Positions 24,900 to 33,844 of a stretch of DNA of 64,000 bases are shown here, one piece after another. Made by a program: the position numbers and the translations under genes. This stretch comes from Oxyruncus cristatus (taxonomy: Eukaryota; Chordata; Aves; Passeriformes; Cotingidae): assembly GCA_013399855.1 (NCBI GenBank), contig VXAY01001269.1:62001-126000 (forward strand), given 5' to 3'. The first letter of the stretch is position 1; each line of letters begins with the position of its first letter. Below the pieces are notes generated by a model. That model saw only the letters and a list, made by a program, of their open reading frames with translations. It was not told the DNA's origin and did no database searches.

Positions 24900-26800
24900 T
24901 CCCTTTTCAAAGTTACCATTTAACACCTATAACATTCAATGAAAACAGTATGAAAACATAATATAAATTTCTAAAACATCTGTGAGGGCACTCAGAGTAA
25001 ACTGATAGAGACATCCACGTTAATTTTTGCAATAATTTTGTTTTCAATGGAAGTGTATACATTATTAAAATTAACATTAAATGCCTACAAAATGCTTCTA
25101 TGCATAACAGAATTACTGTTTGGGCTGTATTCACTAGTTATTTACACTTGTCTTTCTTTTCCAGAATTCAGTCATAAGAGAAATTAAATTCTCTTGTGGA
25201 AGACATTAGTTGCCACCTCAGGAAGAGCATCAGTTCTCTTACATGTTCTTAGGGAGAAAAAATTCAAATGAAAATGTGGGAACCAGTTACTCAGAAAGCC
25301 CATCTCAGTTTTAAAAATTAAGTTCCTACAAAAAAGGGGTTTTTTATTCCTCGTTACAAGTATAATTTGCGGAGTCAGAAACAGAGACATTTTAAATCTG
25401 CATGTGTGCAATGCAACACCTGCACCTATTGTTAAAAGTTATTCTGCAAGGTCTATAATTGCAACAAACTTCAAACCCCTGGTTTTGTTCTTTTGGCTCT
25501 TTGACCTACCACTTGGCTATACACTCTGTTATCAACACCAGACAACAAATAAGCTAAAAGATGTTATCTACTATGAGAAAATTAGTGCCTAAAACATTAG
25601 AAATAAATTCTGCATGCACTTAAAAGATGCCCTGGCGTATTATTACATGGGCATTTTATTTGTTGATGAGTTATGTGTCGAGATCACAGCAACGCCAACA
25701 GCCAAGCTGGGTGCACTGCATTGGCACCATACCCATATATCATGACAAATAGCGAAAGGACAAATACTCTTAATTCAACCACACAGCTCATTATGATGAA
25801 AAATTTATTTGTAGATACCCCCTTGATTAATGACTAATGCCTGGTTAATCTTAAACATATCCAATAGGAAAGAAACTGAATCAATGAGAGGTACCTGACA
25901 CCAGAGTGAACACAATTTATCACTCCAATGAATAGTCCGTGGCATTGTTCACTGTGCATACAAACACACACAAACACTTCCACAACCTCTCTGGAATAAT
26001 GAAGTATCCAGGAAAAACACAAAAGGACAGAAAACTCATGAGGCATGTAGTGTAGGTATTTGCATAGACAGTAGACAAAGGCAGCTGTGAGAAAGAAAGA
26101 GGCAGAAGACATGCTGGCTGAAAAGAAATCTGCTCTGCTCTCTTCTGCTGCACTCAGTGGCATTTCAGTAGTCGCCAAAATTGTTGGTGCTTTCTGCTTC
26201 AGTACATTACCCAATTTCCTCAGATGTTTGGAGTTGCAGTTCAGCTGGACAGATTTACTTCTCAGAGCATATTCCTTGTGTGACAAGCTCCTACAGACAG
26301 TTTTCCACAGTACCTCTTTGGAAGAATTATAAAGGTATGATACATAAAAAGTGGTACATTTTGTACTCTGCCATAAATTATATGAAGTCCAGTCCTTCAA
26401 AATTTTACATGTGTTTAACTAGACTTGAATGTAGGAGTAGAGCCTTTGATGAGGGGCTTCCATGGATTAATCACATCAATACTCCATCCAATCCAGAGGA
26501 AGCAGAAGACGCAGCATGGAAAGAGCAGGTGCCACTGTGGGCAGTCCCTTCCCCTTGTACCACTCCATACTTCTCATCCCGAGAAATCTCATCCATTGTC
26601 ATGTGGGTGCTCAGCCTTTGACTTAAGGTCAGCCTGGGAGATTCAGATCTAACCCTCAGGTTATTTAGAGCTGTGTGCATGGAGCAGACTCTGCTGTCAA
26701 ACAAACCATGAGATAATTTCACTGAGATAACATGCCTTTTACAGTAGTTCTATTAATCAAGCCTAATAATTTATTGGAGTTTCCCTTCGATATGTACATC
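24900..26800. other. Unique DNA with a long minus-strand open frame but no recognised gene
   Basis: A 188-codon minus-strand frame runs from 26400 down to 25834, the longest outside the LTRs. Its translation shows no domain I know. Inside it, on the minus strand, a very good acceptor-like sequence (CTTTCTTTCTCACAG, AG ending at 26085) is followed by about 95 bp of more balanced sequence. The segment lies downstream, in minus-strand sense, of the exon candidate at 26837-27156. Joining the two would run into a stop in the required phase as I read it, so a link is not supported. Confidence 0.35.
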
Positions 26801-26801
26801 A

Positions 26802-26844
26802 GTCACCTTAAACATAAGTTACCTTAAACATGTTACCTTAAACA
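26802..26844 (-). repeat. Tandem triplication of a splice-donor-like 13-mer
   Basis: On the plus strand the 13-mer GTTACCTTAAACA occurs at 26818-26830 and 26832-26844, with a one-base variant (GTCACCTTAAACA) at 26802-26814. On the minus strand each copy reads TGTTTAAG followed by GTAAC, GTAAC or GTGAC, that is, an AAG|GT donor-like word. The first copy in minus-strand order coincides with the end of the exon candidate at 26837. Confidence 0.85.
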
Positions 26845-27156
26845 CCTGATGAGCTCTGGGAGCAGGTGCAATTTTCCATTTAAAACAGAAGCCAGGTCCA
26901 ATATGCTGACGTCCATCAGGGCACTGGCAACCACTGCCAGCAGCAGCAGCGTGTACCAGCGATGACATTCCTCTTTTGTCACCGAAAGGGCAACCCCCCC
27001 ATCCCTGCAGTGCCTCAGCAGAATCAGCGCCAAGGTTGCTCCCTTCCAAAGCATGCCAGCGGAGTCCCCCGAGCGTGTCTGGGACAGCAGCTGGCTCCAC
27101 AGCCTGGAATGGTGTGATCCTGAAGGCTTGTCTGCTAAACAGCTCAGGACGCTCAG
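26837..27156 (-). CDS. Candidate protein-coding exon of unknown gene (or fragment of a pseudogene)
   Basis: The minus strand carries an open frame of about 107 codons between a good acceptor (CTGCACTTGCTCAG, AG ending at 27157) and a good donor (TTTAAG|GTAACA, exon end 26837). An alternative donor CAG|GTGTTT would end the exon at 26846. The exon would be 320 bp, starting in phase 0 and leaving two bases over. Codon use is strongly coding-like, with many CTG, GAC, AGC and GCC codons. I count nine CpGs, in an AT-rich region where CpG is rare. The peptide looks helical and leucine-rich: HSRLWSQLLSQ, MLWKGATLALILLRHC, RWYTLLLLAVVASALMD, then LHLLPELIR. It could be an alpha-solenoid (HEAT/ARM-like) segment, or contain one hydrophobic helix. 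I do not recognise the gene. No partner exon was found with confidence, so an isolated exon of a gene with very long introns, a lineage-specific exon, or a decaying copy all remain possible. An overlapping minus-strand frame (26819-27100) is also open but has less coding-like codon use. Confidence 0.45.
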
Positions 27157-27169
27157 CTGAGCAAGTGCA

Positions 27170-29270
27170 GAAATTCAGAATTATCAGCTGCTGCTTTGCT
27201 TGAGATACAATTCTGCTAGAATTCTGTCACATCACATTTTTAAACATAACATTTAGGCAAATTAAATAATAAAAAAATTACACTATTTCAAGGTTTTCTG
27301 GAGCTGCTTGAAATATCTAATTTTAAAATAACCCTGAATTTTGTGGTAGTCTTTCAGAGAAAAGAAAAAAAGACTTTCCCTTTTTCTATATTACCAGCCA
27401 AACATTTCTCTTATAGAAATAAGTGATTAAAGAAAACTGTGGAATAACTAGGGGATTTTTTTATTCCTGGGTACTTACTGAACAGAAAGAGATGATGAGA
27501 ATACTAACAAGCTGGAGCTTGAATAGTATTAACAAAAATAAACTAAAAATAAGGAAGAGCTTTTCAATTCCAAATGGAGAAGGAAGAAAAGAAAATGCAC
27601 CTGCAGTAGCTCTAGTGGTCTGCAGCTTTACAAAGCACAACATAAATTACTGTGTAAAATCTATGAAGCTGATACAAGACTCTGGTTTCTGGCGTAGCTG
27701 CCACAAAAACTCAACTAGAGTTACTAGAGCAGGGAAGAAAAATTAGAAAAGTCAATATAGCGCTGCCTTAAAAAGACTTCTTGCCAAAAAAATAAACAGC
27801 AAAAAGTCACTGGAGTGGGAAACATAAGAAAGACTTTTTTATTTGTGTAGGTTATTTAGGCACAATGAATATAAAAAATAGAAAGACAGCTAAAAGCAAG
27901 CATATCTTCAGAGAGGAAGAGAACAAAAATCTTGGGCTAATGTTAGATTTTCAGGTTTGTCTAATGCCTAATTTGTAGTTCAATGATTTCTTAAGCCCAT
28001 GAACTGCCTGTAAAGTATAAAATTTGAGTGAGGAAAACCCTGTTAGAACCTCTATGCTAGTGAATGTTGAAGATACCCAGGGCTTTGGTTAGACATCTGC
28101 AACAAAGTCAACTGATACACCTTGAAATTGTCCTGCAGGTGCCATGACCTCCATTAATCAGAAATTTGGTACACTAAAAGCAGAAATTCTTTGGTTAGCC
28201 CAGGACCTGACTGCAGAGAATTTGACCAGGGAAGCAGAAGCCACTCTGAAAGCGAACACTTAATGTTATACTCCTGGAGGGCTAAGACCCAGGAGAGACC
28301 CTAGGGGTAAGAGAAATTACAGTTCTAGTCCATATAGTCTCTGAATATTCAATAGTCAGAGGATCTGAGCTCTTAAAAACAAGAATTGGCTGACCCTATG
28401 TCCCAATGAAATCATGAAATACCAGTAACTTCTGTGCCTGGAGCCTAATACACCATTTTTAATGTTTCCCAGTCACTTTTTAAAAACGACCACTGGTTCT
28501 TAATCATTGTTCTGAGATGCAACAGAAGCTCTATGGAAAAGAAGGTTTAGTAATAACTAAAGAATGGGTCTAGTTTGAAGTGGTTTGCCGACTAACTCTA
28601 GAACATTATAGTGCTGAAAATAGCTCCTTATCTGCCCCGCAGTTCACAGGGCCAGATGATACGAACTCTTTGTAATAAAAGGTAGGAGAACCCCTAAGGA
28701 TATTAGTTTGCTGGGAAATAACGATAGAGAAGAAAGAAGCTGTTAGAGTGAAAGATGACAAGCTTGAAAGAGGAGAAATGAAAGAAAAAAAGAATGAAAT
28801 ATTTTCAGAAGCCGACACGAGTGCCAAGAAGGGGAAAAGAAAGAAAGGAAACTGAAAGCTACCGAGTGACCTTTACTTTTAGCATGGAAAATAAATGTTT
28901 CCCTTTATAGTTTCTTGTTAAAATAAGACCAGTAAGGGATCATGAATCTTTATACAGTTTTATAATTTCCTTTTCAGTGACCCATTTCAGTTTTACACAC
29001 AATTTCATAATGAAACTGCATAAAAAAACTAAGCTTATCCTTATAATGCCATGATGAGAACCCATGTAGGTGCAACTCCATGCACACACACATTTATTTC
29101 TGAGTGAAAAAAAGAATCTGCAACATTTTTTAATTCACAAAATAAAAATCTGCTTTGAAATTGAACTGAAATAATATTTTCTAACAGCTTGAATAATTGA
29201 ATCAAAACAGAAAACAGAATACCCCTCACAACCTACATGCACGCAGCTGTAATCACTATTTTTTAGCAGA
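27170..29270. other. Unique non-coding DNA, no gene recognised
   Basis: AT-rich sequence with no frame of coding-like composition. If the exon candidate at 26837-27156 is real, this would be its upstream intron in minus-strand sense. Confidence 0.55.
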
Positions 29271-29324
29271 CACTGTGCCTTTGATCTTTCCTGGCCCTCT
29301 TCCATCTTCTAGACAGTGCAATCC

Positions 29325-29668
29325 CGGAGGAATCATTGTCTCCCAGCTACTTCTCCATCCCTCACTGGCCCTGGACTGGCTGCCTCTGCAGCAATGTCGT
29401 ACAGCAAACATCCTGCAGCAGCGTCCTGCTGAAAGGGAGAAAGTCAATGCCCACGGACTTTGTATCTGACTTGTTCTCCCCCTGGACATGGAACCCCTCC
29501 TTCCCAGAAGCCCTGCTGGAAAAGAGGGTGAACACGCCACACGAAGACTTTCCTTGAACCTGTAAATCAGGGATTGCATCCGCGTGCTGATCCTGAGGCG
29601 GCTGTTGGGACCCCCAGTGCTCACTAAATCCTTTCTTAGGGAAGATCTTTGCTGGTACTGAGCAAGCA
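29325..29668 (+). pseudogene. Coding-like island with in-frame stops (possible exon remnant)
   Basis: A pyrimidine-rich acceptor-like tract (CCCTCTTCCATCTTCTAG) ends at about 29312. It is followed by GC-richer sequence with coding-like plus-strand codons: a frame reading GGIIVSQLLLHPSLALDWLP, then LQQCRTANILQQRPAEREKV, which stops near 29470. The same frame resumes with LVLPLDMEPLLPRSPAGK, meets another stop near 29566, and then reads IRDCIRVLILRRLLGPPVL to a stop near 29659. Two stops in an otherwise protein-like frame suggest a decayed exon or short retrocopy. The +1 frame (29336-29557) and a minus-strand frame (29256-29624) are also open, so the frame choice is uncertain. No family is recognised. 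Chance in a GC-rich patch remains a serious alternative. Confidence 0.25.
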
Positions 29669-30307
29669 GGACCAGTGCAGTGTATGGCTCAGAGACAATA
29701 ACTTGCAGAATATCTGAAGATTTTTCTGCTTTCTGTGCTGTTTACTGGTACCAAGTCCCAAACTCTAACACTCAATAAGAAGCCAGCATGTCAGTACAGT
29801 GGCTTTGATTTGACCTTGACACTGGCATGTAGGTCCCAGTTCTGATATCAAGGCACATTTAGTTTTTTCCCTGAAAACGCTTCCTCTGGCTTCTGGAAAT
29901 GGCTGTTTTCTGCCTCCTGCTTTGCAGTGAATGACATGGCTCAGATGCCCCTCAGCACAGGTATTTAATCTTTGCTGCATTATGACACGTTCCGTATCTG
30001 TGTTGGCTTCTGCACTAATCTGACGTTCATCTGCAGGCAGTGAAGCACAGAGAGAAGAGTCATCTTCTGTCTTTACTTGTCATTTCAACTATTCTGGTCT
30101 GTATCTGGCATTCTTAGGTTGTTAGCGAGTCTCCATGGTGGATGCTTTGTCTTGTTTTAAAATGTTTTTCCTCCACTCATGTTATAAATAGCCAGACCAA
30201 GTTACGCAAGGCCTCCAGATGAGACCCCTCAGTTTTGGATAGTTCCTCAGTTCAGAACATCCTCTGGATAGCCTGGATTTCCTGAGGAATTAAATAACTA
30301 GATAAAC

Positions 30308-30332
30308 AATAAATAAATAAATAAATAAATAA
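30308..30332. repeat. (AAAT)n microsatellite
   Basis: A perfect tetranucleotide run of about six AATA units, likely to vary in length between individuals. Confidence 0.95.
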
Positions 30333-31570
30333 CACCAAAAGCAGTTAGACCCCCCAAGGTTTTACAGCTTCCTTCCCCTTCCCATGGATAGACAGACAGT
30401 CCCTGTGCACCTCCCTGGCAGAGGAGAGGACGAGCCTATCCAGGTGGGATGTGGGTTGGAATGCAGAAGCAGGATAAGACCACAGGGTAGTTTTGCTCTA
30501 CCCAGAGTGAAGAACCCTCCCCTATAAAATATCGACGAAAGCAAAGCATGTATTTTAAAGCTGCCTCCAGAACTTCTCTATCCCTTCAATTTATAAAACA
30601 TTTTGACGTGTTCAACCCCCTTTGGGGTTTTAATCTTGTGTTTTGAACTCTGATTTTGCCAGGAACTCAGGAGCAGAGAAAAAAATAAACCTAATGAGAG
30701 AAATTTCAGTCCCTTGAAGTCCATGCCATACAATGAGAATCCATATGATATGCCAGGGCACATTACATCCTTTGTTCTCCTTTTGTGTAGATACAAAGGA
30801 GTTTTATCAATGAAGTCATCCCAGCAATAACTTCTAATAAATACATGCTACATAGACACTAAGAGGAGAAAGAAAACAATTTTAATGATAGATACAAAGC
30901 CCTTCACACAATGTATTTCTGGAGGGGTTATTATAAGTGGCAGCAGTAGTCTATTCTTCAGTCTCCTGCCTTTTGATATACTGAGATTCAGGGCTGGTCT
31001 TAAAAATGGATGTGTTACCTTATAAATTACAAAGCATATTGATGTATGCTCATGACGTGCTGCCAAATTTACAGCCCACTGATGACCATCCCCCAGATTA
31101 GATCCCCTCTCTTCTGCCTGCCAGCAGAGGCTCAGGGAAAAGGAAGGATGGGCACAGCAAAAGCTGACAAGAGGCATTAGGGCAGAGGAAACACAAACCC
31201 AGGTGAAAGGCTAAAGATAAGAAGCAAAAGCAGTTGTGCTTTTCTGTCAAGTCGAGTGAGGGGGAAGACATTATGGGAGGTGATCCATCTTGACTTCTTT
31301 TTCATTAGCTGTGTTTTCTGCCAGCAAGGTGTCTCCCAAGAACTGCTGACCACTTCCACTGGTGCAAAGCCTCAGGACATGCCACACTCACTGGAAAAGG
31401 AGGGAGAAGGGAGAAGTAATCTGCAACAGAGACCTGAAATAGCAAAGCAGCAGAGAAAAGTCTTGGGCTGACTATTCACCAGCTGCCCTGGGTGCTGAGA
31501 GGCTGTGATTTCTGACCCCACACTGGTATAAATCAGCACCAACTCTAGGACAGTAATAGTTATATCAGTG

Positions 31571-31630
31571 CAGGATCACAAACAAGTCCTCTGGTGTTTC
31601 CAGGGTCACAAACAAGTCCTCTGGTGTTTC
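31571..31630. repeat. 30-bp tandem duplication
   Basis: Two adjacent 30-bp units, 31571-31600 and 31601-31630, start CAGGATCACA and CAGGGTCACA and are otherwise identical, both ending CTGGTGTTTC. One difference in 30 bases points to a recent slippage or duplication event. Confidence 0.97.
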
Positions 31631-33189
31631 CACTTCAGGATATATTTCCCATTACAATTTCTAAATACATGGAGAGGCAGTTGAATACACACACCCCCAC
31701 ACTGATGTGCACCACTCCTCTGCATTTAGGCACTCTGAGGACTAAAGAGATGTTTCCTCTCCCTGAAAATAAAATTGAGGCAAGTTAAGCCAAGGAGTTT
31801 GCAACTGATGCAGCAAGTAGGGCTGCATGTGGTTAGTTTTAATGAAAATGTCAAGTACTAGTTCTGCCCAAAAGTGATCTGAACTGAAAACCTCTTTTCT
31901 GAGTCAAGCTGAGCAGGACTGAACATCTACACTTCTTCTATCACAAATTGTTGCCTGAAAAAGCCAGATAAAGCAGACTCCTGATGTGCACTCTCCCGTC
32001 TCCCCAAGCTGGAGGAAAACAGTGAAAAATTTTGCTGCATTTCATTGTCAACCTGAAAAAAACACCACAAAATCGCAGAAACCACTGAAAACAGGTATTG
32101 CTTTCAGTCAGCCCTGTCCCTGTCACTGTCCTGTGACGTGAGTAACAAACCTCTGGTGTTTACTACTTACTGCAGCTCTAATCCATCTGCCCAGTCCTCC
32201 AAAATTACTTCCATTTCTCCAGGCTCTTGAGGTCCATTTTTCCTCCTCTCGTTGATGTGTCTGCTCCCCATCATCCCAATAATCTACAGTTCTTGTGTCC
32301 CTCTCAGCACAGTTGAATATCCACAACCGATACTGCTGATTGCAGCACCAGATTGATCCCACCTATATTTTGTGATGACACCCTTATCTTCCACTGGATC
32401 CAAATTGCTGCTGCTGCTTTCATTCCTGAAGATGTTACTGTTGTTGTAAAAAAGTGAAAGAAAGCAACTCATGCACATCAACATCACAGTCCCAGTGTGC
32501 TTTACAGCACTGTGCATCAAGAGGGTTGATTGAAACATTTCCCTGAGGATGCCTTGAAGAGTCGGAGCACTCAGTATAACACACCTTTATGAAAAGAGGA
32601 TTAAGATGGATGAGAGCAGTAAGTGAGCCACTAACACAGACAGAGACTGACATAATCAAAAGAAAACATAGAGGTGTCTTGCACAGTACTAATGAACAGC
32701 TTAGTTTTTGCTGGAGGAGTTCAAGTAGGTTCAATAGTTTGCTCAGAAGAGACTTCATTTAAAATTTCTCTGCCAAACGTCTCCCAATAGATCAGTATTT
32801 TGCTTAAAGAAACCCTAAAACCAGAACAAACAAAAAACAAGAACAACACAGGCGGAGGGATTCATCTATCTGAAAATACACTGAGGGTTCAGACTCTTTG
32901 GTCTTTGCTGAAAGACAATCAGCCTGGTCTGGGAAAGCAGCAGATTAGAGGCATCTTAAACCTTGGACTCAAAAATTCACCTCTGCTTTTGGAGTAACAC
33001 CAACCAGTGTAGGGTCAGAGGAGTCAAAAGAGCAGGTTTTATTTTATAAAGCAATAGTGCCTTGGCAAACTACTCCAAATAAAAGAAGGTCCTGTGCATT
33101 GTGGGTGGATGAAGACAGACTCCCGAGGAGAGCTCACATACTTGATACAAGATGAGAGACATTACCTGGCACACGCACAGCATAACAAT

Positions 33190-33840
33190 AACACAACAAA
33201 ATTCAGGGATCACAAGATACCAGTTATCTAGTTGGAAAATACCTTTAAGGTGACTTACCACTGCTATGTTCATATCCCTAAGCACCGCATCTTACATGTC
33301 TTTTAAATACCTCCAGGGACGGTTACCCAACTGGGCAGCCTGTTCCAATGCTTGACAACTCCTTTGGTGAGGAAATCTTAACCCAATACCCAATCTTAAC
33401 CTAATATCAAATCTCAACCTAATACCCAATCTTAACCTCCCTGGTGCAACTTGGTGACATTCCCTCTCATCCTGTCACTTGTTACCTGGGACAACAGACC
33501 CCACCTCACTACAACCTCCTTTCAGGGAGTTGTAGAGGGTGATAAAGTCTCCCTTGAATCTCCTTTTTCTCCAGGCTCAACAACCCCAGTGGTCCCTCAG
33601 CTGCTCCTCATCAGAATTGTGTTCCAGACCCTTCCCCAGCTCCATTCCCTTTTCTGGACCTGCTCCAGCCCCTCAATGTCTCTCTTGCTGTAAAGGGCTC
33701 AAAACTGAACACAGGATTTGAGGTGTGGCCTCACCAGTGTCAAGCACAGTGGGACAATCACTGCCCTGGTCCTGCTGGCCACACTATTTTTGATAAAAAA
33801 ATTGGTCACTTGGGGACACTGCTGGCTCATGTTCAAGTAA
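33190..33840 (-). mobile_element. CR1 LINE 3' end, about 0.6 kb, antisense
   Basis: The plus strand matches the reverse complement of bird CR1 over many blocks in the right order. These include TTGGAAAATACCTTTAAGG, the CTCCAGGGACGG block, GGGCAGCCTGTTCCAATGC, TTCTCCAGGCTCAACAACCC, CTCAGCTGCTCCTCATCAG, GCTCAAAACTGAACACAGGA, GTGTGGCCTCACCAGTG and CTGGTCCTGCTGGCCACACT, ending at GACACTGCTGGCTCATGTTC near 33837. This is the end of ORF2 and the 3' UTR. The element is 5'-truncated. It has a small internal deletion near 33790-33810, where 'CAGGATGCC...GGCC' is missing, and an 18-bp triplication near 33385. The ATTCTATG tail is absent or degraded at the left end. Divergence looks higher than for the copy at 24.8 kb. 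No coding potential remains. Confidence 0.95.
33385..33438. repeat. 18-bp x 3 tandem repeat inside the CR1
   Basis: Three exact 18-bp periods: AATACCCAATCTTAACCT (33385-33402), AATATCAAATCTCAACCT (33403-33420) and AATACCCAATCTTAACCT (33421-33438). A partial unit precedes them. Standard CR1 has only one such unit (of the type AATATCCAATCTAAACCT), so the expansion happened within this copy or its source. Units 1 and 3 are identical while unit 2 differs at three positions. Confidence 0.95.
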
Positions 33841-33844
33841 TACA

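Larger units (their letters stand above)
29670..33185. other. Unique non-coding DNA with two short tandem repeats
   Basis: Apart from the (AAAT)n run at 30308-30332 and the 30-bp duplication at 31571-31630, no repeat family, exon or RNA gene is recognised. Frames are short and unlike known proteins. Confidence 0.55.

Noticed and set aside
25834..27156. Joining the exon candidate to the downstream acceptor at 26085 as two exons of one gene
   Set aside because: With two leftover bases from the first exon, the downstream segment runs into a stop codon after about 16 codons, so the pairing is not supported.
26837..27156. Assignment of the exon candidate to a named HEAT-repeat or DNA-repair gene
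   Set aside because: Short resemblances recalled from memory (for example a WKG-containing helix) were too weak and not collinear. Naming a gene would be a guess.
33451..33721. Plus-strand frames of 60-80 codons over the CR1
   Set aside because: They are antisense translations of the CR1 3' end.
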